From: Solitalea longa
GTDB taxonomy: Bacteria; Bacteroidota; Bacteroidia; Sphingobacteriales; Sphingobacteriaceae
DNA: 59,071 nucleotides
NCBI RefSeq assembly: GCF_002920915.1
Contig: NZ_PQVF01000019.1
Coordinates: 3,392 to 62,462, forward strand
Direction of reading: 5' to 3'
Under the pieces are notes generated by a model that saw only the letters and a program-made list of their open reading frames with translations, made no database searches and was not told where the DNA came from. The stretch's first letter is position 1; each line of letters starts with the position of its first letter. The position numbers were made by a program, and so were the translations under genes. Positions 8,451 through 16,347 of this stretch are shown one piece after another.

Positions 8451-9266
8451 ATGGCTTACAATTTATTAAAAGGTAAACGCGGTATTATTACCGGTGCATT
8501 AGATCAAAATTCTATTGCATGGAAGGTGGCCGAAAAGGCACATGAAGAGGGAGCTACCTTTGTTTTAACTAACGCCCCTATTGCAATGCGCATGGGCGAG
8601 ATCAACACCTTAGCTGAAAAAACAGGTTCTAAAATAATTCCTGCTGATGCCACCAATGTTGAAGAATTGACTACTTTGTTTACAGAGTCGCAAGAGATCC
8701 TGGGAGGTAAGATTGACTTTGTCCTGCATTCTATTGGCATGAGTGTGAACATTCGCAAAAACATTCCCTACACCGAATCGAACTATGACTATTTTATGAA
8801 AGGAATAGATGTTTCGGCCATGTCATTACATAAAATGTTAAGTGTAGCTAAAAAACTCGATGCCATCAATGAATGGGGTAGTGTTGTTGCCTTAACATAT
8901 ATGGCCGCTCAGCGAACCTATCCTTTTTATACCGACATGGCTGATATTAAAGCTATGTTAGAATCCATTGCCCGTAGTTTCGGCTATCATTATGGAATGG
9001 AAAAGAAAGTACGGATCAATACTGTTTCTCAATCACCAACAAAAACCACTGCCGGTAGCGGGATTAAAGGTTTTGGTGATTTCTATGATTTTGCCGATTC
9101 CATTGCTCCTTTAGGTAACGCTGATGCAGAATCATGTGCAGATTATTGCATTACCTTATTTTCTGACTTAACTCGTATGGTTACCATGCAGAATCTGTTT
9201 CATGATGGAGGTTACTCCTCAACCGGAGTGAGCACTGAAATTATGACCAAATTAGGTATTCAATAA
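8451..9266 (+). CDS. fabI: Enoyl-ACP reductase FabI (SDR family, NADH)
   Basis: Short-chain-dehydrogenase enoyl-ACP reductase, the usual and triclosan-sensitive enzyme of type II fatty-acid synthesis. The cofactor region reads KRGIITGALDQNSIAWKVAEKA, typical of FabI. Active-site residues are visible as Y150 and the Tyr-X6-Lys pair Y160/K167 (YPFYTDMADIKAML). At 271 residues it is of usual length. It has its own likely promoter and is followed by an intrinsic terminator, so it is monocistronic. The C-terminal FHDGGYSSTGVS segment is characteristic of Bacteroidota FabI. The unusual feature is the coexistence with fabV upstream. Confidence 0.92.
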   Translation: MAYNLLKGKRGIITGALDQNSIAWKVAEKAHEEGATFVLTNAPIAMRMGEINTLAEKTGSKIIPADATNVEELTTLFTESQEILGGKIDFVLHSIGMSVNIRKNIPYTESNYDYFMKGIDVSAMSLHKMLSVAKKLDAINEWGSVVALTYMAAQRTYPFYTDMADIKAMLESIARSFGYHYGMEKKVRINTVSQSPTKTTAGSGIKGFGDFYDFADSIAPLGNADAESCADYCITLFSDLTRMVTMQNLFHDGGYSSTGVSTEIMTKLGIQ

Positions 9267-9278
9267 AACAATATAATT

Positions 9279-9310
9279 AAAGGCTCCACTACGGAGCCTT
9301 TGTTATTTTT
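9279..9310 (+). terminator. Terminator of fabI overlapping the 3' end of the DUF922 gene
   Basis: AAAGGCTCC, a 5-base loop, GGAGCCTTT, then TGTTATTTTT. The right arm also encodes the last codons (Lys-Ala-Pro) of the convergent gene. Confidence 0.85.
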
Positions 9311-9969
9311 TGCACCTCATTGAGCCATTGTCTCACTTGTTGTTGCCATCGCTGCTGTTCCGATTCAATCAAGCCATGCCTCGTTTCATTATCATACTTT
9401 TCCTGTAAACGGTTCATCTCTCTATAAGCCTGAATGTATTGATATTGAATAATGCTATCATAATCGGCATCGAGTTCCGTTTCAAGTAAGCGCTGTTTAA
9501 ATCGTTCGGTAATCAGGTAAGTAATATCGAAATGACGTTGTTCATGCTGCAGGGCGTAAGTAGTTTGCGAGTAACTGTGGACCCATGAAAATGGTTTAAC
9601 AAAATAAACCTCCAGCCTGACAAAAATAACAGCTGTATCGCTGCTGTACTTTATTTTACCGGTATAGCCGAAACCAGTAAATGCGGCAGCAGAATAAGAG
9701 CTTGTTGTTCTTGGTTGGGCCTTAAAATCAGTCCAAACCAATGGCCGGTTAGCACTATAAAATAGCGTATCGGCAAGGTCACCGGTTCTGTTTTCAAAAG
9801 CCAATTTATAGAACCTTATATCTCTCTGTTTTTTAACATTTTGCGCAAAACCACACAATGAATACAGAAAAAGTAAAGAAAAAAAGACAAGTCTGGCTTT
9901 TTTTAGCTGCCCTGCTATACGAAAAATGCTTACTGATCTTAATGAAATGCTTAAAAGGCGTTTATGCAT
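9289..9969 (-). CDS. DUF922 domain protein, putative secreted Zn-dependent protease
   Basis: A 226-residue exported protein. A hydrophobic signal segment (LVFFSLLFLYSLCGFAQ) ends near residue 43; the 25 residues before it are unusually long for a signal peptide, so the true start may be a later alternative codon, though no internal ATG lies there. The body has LVWTDFKAQP, common to the family, and the metalloprotease-like motif HEQRHFD (HExxH plus a following Asp) at about residues 141-147. Substrate is unknown. Its stop codon lies inside the fabI terminator hairpin. It is divergent from the thioredoxin-like gene. Confidence 0.75.
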   Translation of the reverse strand: MHKRLLSISLRSVSIFRIAGQLKKARLVFFSLLFLYSLCGFAQNVKKQRDIRFYKLAFENRTGDLADTLFYSANRPLVWTDFKAQPRTTSSYSAAAFTGFGYTGKIKYSSDTAVIFVRLEVYFVKPFSWVHSYSQTTYALQHEQRHFDITYLITERFKQRLLETELDADYDSIIQYQYIQAYREMNRLQEKYDNETRHGLIESEQQRWQQQVRQWLNEVQKITKAP

Positions 9970-10018
9970 AATTACGGCAAACTATTTGTTGATCATTGCA
10001 AAATTTTTACCACAAAAA

Positions 10019-10606
10019 ATGAAACTGCTCTCCAAAATTTTCAAAGTTACCTTCCCCCTATTTATCATTGTTGCCTGTGGTTTTGCGGTTTATCTTTCGA
10101 TCTCTTTAAAATATACGGATTCTAACGATATAAAATTCATCCGACCAAATCAAAAATTAACTTCATTTAATGACATTAAAAATTTACCGCAACTAAAAAA
10201 CAAGGTGGTAGTAGTTGATATCTGGTCGGTGAACTGTGCACCCTGTTTAAAGCAACTGAAAACCGCGTACGATTTCAAGAAAAAGATCGCAAGCAATGAC
10301 GTGGTATTTTTATATATCTCTTATAATAACCGGTTCAGGCTCGATCGCCATCTAAAATGGAAACAACTAATTGGCGAAAACAAGTTATTTGGCTACCATT
10401 TGGAGGTTGAATCCAAACTTTATGATAAGATCTGGACAGACATCAATTCATCTACTTTAAACTCTGTTGCTGTTCCTCGTTATTTGATCATTAACAAACA
10501 AGGTTTAATTATAAATAATAATGCGGCCGGCCTAAGTGCACCCCAGCAGTTTTTACAACAAATTTTAGCGGCTGTTAACTCCGCTGAACAAATAGTATCC
10601 AGGTAA
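10019..10606 (+). CDS. TlpA-like thioredoxin-fold protein
   Basis: A 195-residue protein with an N-terminal membrane segment (LSKIFKVTFPLFIIVACGFAVYLSISL) and a redoxin domain. The active-site CxxC is visible in WSVNCAPCLKQL, with VVVDIWS before it and VPRYLIINKQG, including the cis-Pro, after it. The start at 10019 is chosen because the membrane segment follows directly; upstream in-frame codons would add a tail without signal character and overlap the divergent gene. It probably acts in the periplasm as a thiol-disulfide reductase, anchored in the inner membrane. The substrate is unknown. dtd follows 36 bases later, but probably from its own promoter. Confidence 0.85.
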   Translation: MKLLSKIFKVTFPLFIIVACGFAVYLSISLKYTDSNDIKFIRPNQKLTSFNDIKNLPQLKNKVVVVDIWSVNCAPCLKQLKTAYDFKKKIASNDVVFLYISYNNRFRLDRHLKWKQLIGENKLFGYHLEVESKLYDKIWTDINSSTLNSVAVPRYLIINKQGLIINNNAAGLSAPQQFLQQILAAVNSAEQIVSR

Positions 10607-10642
10607 AATCAATAATTCTTATTTTTTATCTTCGCAGGCATT

Positions 10643-11095
10643 ATGAGAGCAATAATTCAACGCGTTTCAGAAGCTTCGGTAAAAATCAACGGCCATAAAA
10701 ATGGTTCTATTGGAATTGGTTTTATGGTTTTATTGGGAATTGAAGATGCCGACACAAAGGAAGATGTTGATTGGCTATCACAGAAAATTGCCAATATGCG
10801 TGTTTTCAGCGATGAAAACGGTTTGATGAACAAATCATTAGCTGATGTAGATGGAAATATATTGCTGATAAGTCAGTTTACTTTGTTTGCCTCAACAAAA
10901 AAAGGGAATCGCCCAGGATTTACCCGATCAGCCAAGCCCGAAAAAGCCATTCCATTGTATGAAGCCTTTATTAAGGCATTAGAAACATTGTTAAATAAGA
11001 GGATTGAAACCGGAGAGTTCGGCGCCGATATGAAAGTCAGTTTAGTCAACGACGGCCCTGTTACGATTATGATGGATACGAAGGATAAGGAATAG
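10643..11095 (+). CDS. dtd: D-aminoacyl-tRNA deacylase
   Basis: Removes D-amino acids (and glycine) mischarged onto tRNA, a proofreading step in translation. The 150-residue sequence starts MRAIIQRVSEASV and contains both family signatures: SQFTLFAST (substrate-carbonyl motif) and NDGPVTIMMDT, which corresponds to the Gly-cisPro loop. A near-consensus -7 box, TATCTTCG, lies at 10627-10634, 8 bases before the start. In related genomes a MazG-like pyrophosphohydrolase often follows directly; here a GxxExxY gene bracketed by inverted repeats lies between the two. Confidence 0.95.
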   Translation: MRAIIQRVSEASVKINGHKNGSIGIGFMVLLGIEDADTKEDVDWLSQKIANMRVFSDENGLMNKSLADVDGNILLISQFTLFASTKKGNRPGFTRSAKPEKAIPLYEAFIKALETLLNKRIETGEFGADMKVSLVNDGPVTIMMDTKDKE

Positions 11096-11097
11096 GG

Positions 11098-11133
11098 CAC
11101 GAATTATTTCAAATTAATCGAATTACACGAATT
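11098..11133 (+). repeat. Left inverted repeat bracketing the GxxExxY gene
   Basis: About 36 bases beginning CACGAATT and ending CGAATTACACGAATT. The reverse complement recurs at 11631-11667 with outer 8 bases and the inner CGAATTACAC identical. It starts 2 bases after the dtd stop codon. Confidence 0.75.
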
Positions 11134-11169
11134 GAGGTATTAAAGTTCTTCCAAGGATACTTGCATTAA

Positions 11170-11544
11170 CTAAAAAACAACTCGTTGAAATTCCAAAGAA
11201 GAAGTGTCAAAGTTAACTACCAGTCCCAATTTCAAATTTGAGGCTTTTAAATAATTTACAGTTTGTAGGACGAATGAATCGATTATAGCCGAAGCTGTTT
11301 TAATTTCTAAAATTATCCTTTCGTTAACAACAAAATCGGCATAATAACGATGTTTAAGGATAATCTCTTTATAACTAATTGAAAATTCTTTCTCTCTTTC
11401 AAAAAGCAATCCCTTCTTCTGGAGCTCGTATTCAAGGGCATCTTTATAAACAATCTCTTTAAATCCATGACCTAGCGTACGGTGTATATCCATACAGATA
11501 CCAACAAGTATGTAAGACTCCTGCTTAAACAATAGTTCTGGCAT
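11170..11544 (-). CDS. GxxExxY protein
   Basis: A 124-residue protein of the GxxExxY family, a small nuclease-like fold of unproven function common in Bacteroidota. The name-giving motif is present as G-F-K-E-I-V-Y in GHGFKEIVYKDALEYEL, preceded by GICMDIHRTLG. The C-terminal half has the family's YADFVVNERIILEIKTA block, which resembles the PD-(D/E)xK nuclease core (D...E-x-K), and ends with YLKASNLKLGLVVNF. The start at 11544 places the first residue near the conserved N-terminus; an in-frame ATG at 11580 would add 12 residues. It lies antisense to its neighbours and inside a pair of inverted repeats, which suggests an inserted unit. Confidence 0.88.
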   Translation of the reverse strand: MPELLFKQESYILVGICMDIHRTLGHGFKEIVYKDALEYELQKKGLLFEREKEFSISYKEIILKHRYYADFVVNERIILEIKTASAIIDSFVLQTVNYLKASNLKLGLVVNFDTSSLEFQRVVF

Positions 11545-11630
11545 AAATAAACTTGATAGATGTAGATTTAATATAGCCATTTAAAAATATGATTCAAACT
11601 TACAACTACAGCTTTCAAATGAATTTAAAA

Positions 11631-11667
11631 AATTAGTGTAATTCGTTCAATTCACAATAAATTCGTG
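11631..11667 (-). repeat. Right inverted repeat bracketing the GxxExxY gene
   Basis: Reverse-complement partner of 11098-11133; on the plus strand it runs from AATTAGTGTAATTCG to ATTCGTG. It ends 30 bases before the start of the pyrophosphohydrolase gene. Confidence 0.75.
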
Positions 11668-11697
11668 TTCTTAAAACAATTTGATTTTATTCGTGAT

Positions 11698-12024
11698 ATG
11701 ACAATTAAAGAAGCCCAAAATGTAGTTGACCAATGGATAAAGACTACAGGTGTACGTTATTTTAGTGAGTTGACCAATATGGCCATTTTAACAGAGGAGG
11801 TTGGTGAAGTGGCCCGTTTAATGAGCCGTTTGTATGGCGATCAGTCCTTTAAAGAAAGTGACAAACACAAAGAGTTAGCCGATGAACTGGCAGACGTTCT
11901 ATGGGTTTTAATTTGCATAGCCAACCAAACTAATGTTGACCTGACCGCTGCACTTGAAAAGAATTTGGAGAAAAAAAATATTCGCGACGCGGAGCGCCAT
12001 AAGAATAATGAGAAGTTGAAATAG
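11698..12024 (+). CDS. MazG-like nucleotide pyrophosphohydrolase
   Basis: A 108-residue all-alpha pyrophosphohydrolase. The metal-binding pattern of the MazG/dUTPase-zeta fold is visible: ILTEEVGEVAR (ExxE) and then HKELADELADVLWVLICIANQ (ExxD). Such enzymes hydrolyse non-canonical NTPs to NMP and pyrophosphate as a house-cleaning activity. The ATG at 11698 is chosen because MTIKEAQNVVDQWI is the family's usual beginning; an upstream GTG at 11665 would lie within the right repeat. In related genomes it normally directly follows dtd. It ends just before a palindromic repeat shared with the convergent comB gene. Confidence 0.88.
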   Translation: MTIKEAQNVVDQWIKTTGVRYFSELTNMAILTEEVGEVARLMSRLYGDQSFKESDKHKELADELADVLWVLICIANQTNVDLTAALEKNLEKKNIRDAERHKNNEKLK

Positions 12025-12027
12025 TAG

Positions 12028-12092
12028 ATAGTCCATAGGCCATAGTCAATAGTACTGCAGGCACGAACCCTGGGCCATTGACCGTGGGCTAT
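12028..12092. repeat. Imperfect palindromic repeat between the pyrophosphohydrolase gene and comB
   Basis: Left part is rich in CCATAG words (12028-12053), right part GGCCATTGACCGTGGGCTAT (12073-12092) is roughly its inverted copy. The right end contains the comB stop codon. It may double as a terminator for the convergent genes, but no T-run follows. Confidence 0.55.
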
Positions 12093-12796
12093 TCGCTCTT
12101 TACAATCTTTCCCTCTTTGATAACCGGAACTGAATGGATCAGATCAACATTTAAACAAAACGCTATATCCTTTTCAATTCCTAATTTTTTAAGACGTTCG
12201 CTGTGCGATGTTTTTTTCATGTACTCATGCAAATCTGATTGAGCAGCTAAATACAAGTCCTCAGCTAAAACCGAAGAATCGCACAATGCATCAAATTTAT
12301 CTTTAAGCTTATTTACAACTGCACCTGCAAAAAGCGTGTCTTCTAAATTAACCTTGTTTTTCCAACCCGAGCAAAGCAGAAATATATTTTTATTTTGTTT
12401 AACAAGATATTCACAAACTGCCGAAAGATTAAGGAATGATCCTATAACGATCTCATCAGCATTTTTTGACACATTAATGGCATGGGTACCATTAGTAGTG
12501 GTAAGCACCAAGGTTTTACCTTCTACCAGTTCCCTGGTGTAGCTGAAAGGAGAATTCCCGAAATCGAAACCATTAACCACTTCTCCGTTACGTTCAGCAC
12601 CTAACAAGTAACCATTACCCTGATACGACAAGCATTCTTCAACGCTGGCCACTGGAATGATTGCGTCGGCTCCATTATCAATTCCATATGAGATAGATGA
12701 AGTGGCTCTAAAAATATCGATCACCACCACAACACTACCTTTTAAATCGTACAATGGTAATAACGCAGGTGTTAAACAAACTTCGATGTGTTTCAT
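12089..12796 (-). CDS. comB: Probable 2-phosphosulfolactate phosphatase (ComB family)
   Basis: A 235-residue Mg-dependent phosphatase of the ComB family, known for removing phosphate from (R)-2-phospho-3-sulfolactate in coenzyme M and sulfolactate biosynthesis. Recognisable blocks are SVVVIDIFRATSSISYGIDNGADAI, GERNGE-type GAERNGEVVNGFDFGNSP, and VLTTTNGTHAI, all typical of the family. Bacteroidota do not make coenzyme M, so the physiological substrate may be sulfolactate in sulfonolipid-like metabolism or something else; I infer no more. It is transcribed alone, towards the pyrophosphohydrolase gene. Confidence 0.88.
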   Translation of the reverse strand: MKHIEVCLTPALLPLYDLKGSVVVVIDIFRATSSISYGIDNGADAIIPVASVEECLSYQGNGYLLGAERNGEVVNGFDFGNSPFSYTRELVEGKTLVLTTTNGTHAINVSKNADEIVIGSFLNLSAVCEYLVKQNKNIFLLCSGWKNKVNLEDTLFAGAVVNKLKDKFDALCDSSVLAEDLYLAAQSDLHEYMKKTSHSERLKKLGIEKDIAFCLNVDLIHSVPVIKEGKIVKSE

Positions 12797-12824
12797 AAAT
12801 ATGTGATTGTATTGATTATTTATA

Positions 12825-12896
12825 ATTACACCGATAAAAACTGCACCGATCTACTTAAGAATAAATCGGTGCAATCATTTTAAAAATCAGTGTAAT
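12825..12896. repeat. Palindromic repeat between comB and gcvT
   Basis: Left arm holds ATTACACCGAT (12825-12835) and GCACCGAT (12843-12850); the right arm holds their reverse complements ATCGGTGC (12865-12872) and ATCAGTGTAAT (12886-12896). The loop is about 14 bases. It lies upstream of comB and downstream of gcvT, both on the minus strand. Confidence 0.7.
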
Positions 12897-12906
12897 CAGT
12901 GATCTA

Positions 12907-13983
12907 TTATAAAAAAGGGTATTTAACCACTTTTGCTTTCACTTTATTATCCCGGATACCGATAAAGATATCCGTATCAATTGCCGCATTTTCCAAGGTA
13001 ACATAACCCAAGCCAATTGCTTTCTGCAAGCTCGGAGATTGTGTTCCCGAGGTTACACGGCCAATCTTGTTTCCTTCTGCATCAAAAATTTCATAATCAT
13101 GACGAGGAATACCGCGTTCAATCATTTCAAAGCCCACCAATTTATTCTTCAATCCAGCTTCTTTTTCAGCTTTTAAAGCGGCCGAGTTGGTAAATTCTTT
13201 GGTAAACTTAGTGATCCATCCTAAACCGGCTTCTAAAGGAGAAGTGTTATCATCGATATCATTACCGTATAAAGCAAAACCTTTTTCTAAACGTAATGTA
13301 TCACGAGCTCCTAAGCCTATTGGTTTAATTCCAAATTCTGCACCTGCTTCAAAAATCGCTTTCCAAATTTGGTCGGCATGCTCGTTATCGAAATAGATCT
13401 CAAAGCCTCCTGCACCGGTATATCCTGTAGCCGAAACCACTACATTATCTACTCCCGCAAACTTGCCTTTCTTGAAACTGTAATATTCCATTCCAGCCAG
13501 ATCAAACTCCGTTAATTTTTGAAGAGCCGCTGTGGCTTTAGGGCCCTGCACCGCCAATAAACTGGTTTTATCAGAAATATTGTGCATTTCAACACCGTTT
13601 GTATTACGGTCGGAGATCCAATTCCAATCTTTTTCAATGTTAGAAGCATTTACCACCAACATGTATGTCTTTTCATCAATACGATAAACCAGTAAATCAT
13701 CGACAATACCACCGTTTTCATTTGGTAAACAAGAGTATTGAACTTTACCATCAACCAATTTAGATGCATCGTTTGATGTAACACGTTGAATCAATTCCAA
13801 GGCATTTTCACCCTTCAGAATAAACTCACCCATGTGCGATACGTCAAAAACGCCTACACTGTTACGAACCGTCGCGTGTTCATCATTAATTCCCGTGTAC
13901 TGTACGGGCATATTATAACCTGCAAAAGGCACCATCTTGGCCCCTAACGCAATATGTACATTTGTTAAAGCTGTAGATTTCAT
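12907..13983 (-). CDS. gcvT: Glycine cleavage system T protein (aminomethyltransferase)
   Basis: Transfers the aminomethyl group from lipoyl-H protein to tetrahydrofolate, releasing ammonia, in glycine breakdown. The 358-residue protein starts [29 protein letters not shown], the usual GcvT beginning, so the ATG at 13983 is used. Folate-site and fold motifs are present: [37 protein letters not shown], and [11 protein letters not shown] near the C-terminus. Other gcv genes are not in the window, as expected for this phylum, where gcvT is separate. A consensus -7 box sits 19 bases upstream. Confidence 0.96.
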   Translation of the reverse strand: MKSTALTNVHIALGAKMVPFAGYNMPVQYTGINDEHATVRNSVGVFDVSHMGEFILKGENALELIQRVTSNDASKLVDGKVQYSCLPNENGGIVDDLLVYRIDEKTYMLVVNASNIEKDWNWISDRNTNGVEMHNISDKTSLLAVQGPKATAALQKLTEFDLAGMEYYSFKKGKFAGVDNVVVSATGYTGAGGFEIYFDNEHADQIWKAIFEAGAEFGIKPIGLGARDTLRLEKGFALYGNDIDDNTSPLEAGLGWITKFTKEFTNSAALKAEKEAGLKNKLVGFEMIERGIPRHDYEIFDAEGNKIGRVTSGTQSPSLQKAIGLGYVTLENAAIDTDIFIGIRDNKVKAKVVKYPFL

Positions 13984-14002
13984 GAAGATTATTGATTGTC
14001 TG

Positions 14003-14010
14003 CAAAGGTA
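14003..14010 (-). promoter_or_regulatory. -7 box of the gcvT promoter
   Basis: On the minus strand TACCTTTG (TAnnTTTG), ending 19 bases before the gcvT ATG. No exact TTG is found at the -33 distance. Confidence 0.5.
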
Positions 14011-14074
14011 ACATTCAATGAGAAATTTGAATGTCATTTTTTGATTTTCAGGCCACTATTCAATAATAAAACAC

Positions 14075-14290
14075 CTAACCTTCTAACTTTCCTTTTAACT
14101 TGCCTAAAGCATCAGCTAAAGTTGTAGTTGGTGAGCTGCTTTCAATAAGTTGATTGATATCCTTCTCATTTTCTTTGAGCAGTTTAATCACATCATCAAT
14201 CTTTAAATTCAGGCGTTTCAAATCTTTAAAGTTGATGAGTATTCCTTCTTGCTCGCCTTTGGTATTTGTTATATAGGAAAAACTTTGCAT
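14075..14290 (-). CDS. Small conserved-type protein, antitoxin-like in shape
   Basis: A 71-residue acidic and lysine-rich protein. I do not recognise the family with certainty. The start (MQSFSYITNTKGEQEGILINFKDLKRL) resembles short antitoxin-type proteins, in which a beta hairpin opens with a peptide such as this and a helix follows. A helical region (DVIKLLKENEKDINQLIE) and a low-complexity Ser-Thr linker come next. No toxin gene lies on either side. Support for it being real: a good promoter (TTG-N16-TATCTTTG) 16 bases upstream and its own 145-bp gap to rnhB. Function is unknown. Confidence 0.55.
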   Translation of the reverse strand: MQSFSYITNTKGEQEGILINFKDLKRLNLKIDDVIKLLKENEKDINQLIESSSPTTTLADALGKLKGKLEG

Positions 14291-14306
14291 AGCTATATAT
14301 TTTTCT

Positions 14307-14333
14307 CAAAGATAACAGTTTGCAAAGATTCAA
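14307..14333 (-). promoter_or_regulatory. Promoter of the 71-residue gene
   Basis: On the minus strand TTG (14333-14331), 16 bases, TATCTTTG (14314-14307). The box ends 16 bases before the ATG. The spacing is a little short for the consensus. Confidence 0.55.
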
Positions 14334-14435
14334 TTTCACCTGTTTCTCTTTACGATGGAAATGCAGAGGATAACCATGAAAACTACTCAGGATTTCTTTG
14401 ATTAGGGATCAGCTATAGAATCAATTAATATTTAA

Positions 14436-15035
14436 TTAGAAGTTTAACTCTAGTTGAGATGGTAATAAAGTAAACGACATCCGGTGATATTTGGTGGGAC
14501 CAAATTTTTTAATTCCGTTACGATGTTTTGTGGTAGGGTAGCCTTTATTGCTTGACCAATCATAATGTGGAAATTCCTCATGAATTTGGCTCATAAAATC
14601 GTCACGATAGGTTTTGGCCAATATTGATGCAGCAGCTATTGAATAGAATTTGGCGTCGCCTTTTACTACACAGGCATGTGACAAGTCTTTATATTTTTTA
14701 AATCGATTTCCGTCAATGATCAAAAAACCGGGTTGCTTGCTTAACTGTTCAACCGCCCGATGCATTGCTAAAAACGATGCGTTTAAAATATTGATCGCAT
14801 CAATTTCTACATTATCAACCACGCCAACTGCCCAGGCCAAAGCGTGCTGTTCAATAAAGCTTCGCAAATCATAACGTTTTGCTTCGGTAAGCTGTTTGGA
14901 GTCATTAAGTTCAGGATGTTCAAAATCGTTTGGTAAAATAACTGCTGCAGCGAAAACCGGCCCTGCCAAACAACCTCTGCCCGCCTCGTCACAACCGGCC
15001 TCTACAAACTCCTCCTGATAAAATGCTTTTAACAT
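14436..15035 (-). CDS. rnhB: Ribonuclease HII
   Basis: Cleaves RNA in RNA-DNA hybrids and removes single misincorporated ribonucleotides. The four acidic catalytic residues fit D16 and E17 ([14 protein letters not shown]), D108 (LIIDGNRF) and D127 ([21 protein letters not shown]). At 199 residues it has the usual length. Its start lies 4 bases after the stop of the phosphatase gene, so the two are co-transcribed; a functional link between them is not known. Confidence 0.95.
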   Translation of the reverse strand: MLKAFYQEEFVEAGCDEAGRGCLAGPVFAAAVILPNDFEHPELNDSKQLTEAKRYDLRSFIEQHALAWAVGVVDNVEIDAINILNASFLAMHRAVEQLSKQPGFLIIDGNRFKKYKDLSHACVVKGDAKFYSIAAASILAKTYRDDFMSQIHEEFPHYDWSSNKGYPTTKHRNGIKKFGPTKYHRMSFTLLPSQLELNF

Positions 15036-15039
15036 CTGC

Positions 15040-16275
15040 TTAATAAATTTTAAAACTCAGCAACGTGATATCGTCATCCTGACTTTCCACTCCCATTAAA
15101 TTATTTATTTTTTCCATTAAGGCCTTATTAATGAGTTCTGGCTTTAAATGCTGATGTTCAAATAAAAAGCTGACCAAATCCTTTTCACTAAATAAGTCGG
15201 CATGGTCGTGATCGAGCTCAACCAAACCATCGGTATAGTTAAACAAAAATGAATCATTATCTAATACTTCGGTGCCAACATTAATAAATGGAAGCTCATC
15301 AAAAACGCCGATCATGGTGGTGCCGGCTTTTAGCTCTTTAACTTCTTTAGAAGAAATTAACAGTGTAGGATTATGGCCGGCATTTACATAGGTTAGTTTA
15401 CGGGTTTTAAAATTGTACAAACCTAAGAACAACGTAATATGCCTATCGCCACTGGTTAAGTTATAAATGGCCTTGTTTGCAGTAGACAGCAGACTATCTA
15501 AGGGCATTTTCTGAAAAGCCAGGGCTCTTAAGCTGGCCTGAAAATTAGCCATCAACAGTGCGGCACTCATTCCTTTCCCCGATACATCAGCAATGCAGAA
15601 TATAAATTCTTCATCATTTAGCTCGAGAAAATCATAATAATCGCCGCCAATATTTTGTTGAGGTATATACCGGGCCGACATACTTATCAAGTCATTATCG
15701 GGCAGTCTTTTAGGAAAAAGCATGCTTTGCACCTCAACGGCAAGCGCCATATCGCGCTGGAAACGTTCATTTTGAATGCGCTCTTCAAGCAAACGCCTGT
15801 TTTCAGTAGCAACAATAATTATGTTAATAATTGTTTGGATGAGCTTAACATCAATGTTAACCTGCTCCACATTGGAGGCATCATAATCTCCGATTAAAAC
15901 ATAACCAAAGATCTGTGAGTTATATTCCACAGGGATCAATAGCTTAAACTCTTCAAGTATTTTTGAATCAATACTATTTAAAAAAGTTACCTGCTGATAT
16001 TCTGAAAGGATGTTTACAAATTCTGTTTCTTGTTCGGCACCGACAGGATGAACACCGAAAGATGTAGGTTGATCCCACTGACCAGCAGTACCACGAGAAA
16101 AGACACGTAATTTACCGACCCTAAGCTGATTTTTAAGGATCAACTCCGTCATTTGGAAGAGCGCTTCAATTGAATAATTGTTATTAATGGCTCTTGTGAT
16201 CTCAAGTAAAGAGTTCAACTCTACCTGGCGACGAATTAGCAGTTCTAAAATCTCTTGGTTTGCTTCGTGGTTCAC
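15040..16275 (-). CDS. GAF-SpoIIE (PP2C-type) serine phosphatase
   Basis: A 411-residue cytoplasmic regulator with a GAF-like sensory domain (about residues 15-165), a short coiled linker, and a SpoIIE/RsbU-type phosphatase (about 180-411). Metal-binding motifs are seen as GGDYYDF (210-216), DVSGKG (230-235) and FNYTDGLVE near residue 350. Relatives dephosphorylate anti-sigma-factor antagonists in partner-switching cascades. No STAS antagonist or HPK-type kinase gene lies nearby, so its partner must be elsewhere. It has no transmembrane segment. It is upstream of rnhB in one transcription unit. Confidence 0.88.
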   Translation of the reverse strand: MNHEANQEILELLIRRQVELNSLLEITRAINNNYSIEALFQMTELILKNQLRVGKLRVFSRGTAGQWDQPTSFGVHPVGAEQETEFVNILSEYQQVTFLNSIDSKILEEFKLLIPVEYNSQIFGYVLIGDYDASNVEQVNIDVKLIQTIINIIIVATENRRLLEERIQNERFQRDMALAVEVQSMLFPKRLPDNDLISMSARYIPQQNIGGDYYDFLELNDEEFIFCIADVSGKGMSAALLMANFQASLRALAFQKMPLDSLLSTANKAIYNLTSGDRHITLFLGLYNFKTRKLTYVNAGHNPTLLISSKEVKELKAGTTMIGVFDELPFINVGTEVLDNDSFLFNYTDGLVELDHDHADLFSEKDLVSFLFEHQHLKPELINKALMEKINNLMGVESQDDDITLLSFKIY

Positions 16276-16347
16276 TTACTTAGTTATAACGGAAATTTCG
16301 GTTTAGCCAAAACCTAAAATAATAAAATTAAATTGTAAAGAACATTA

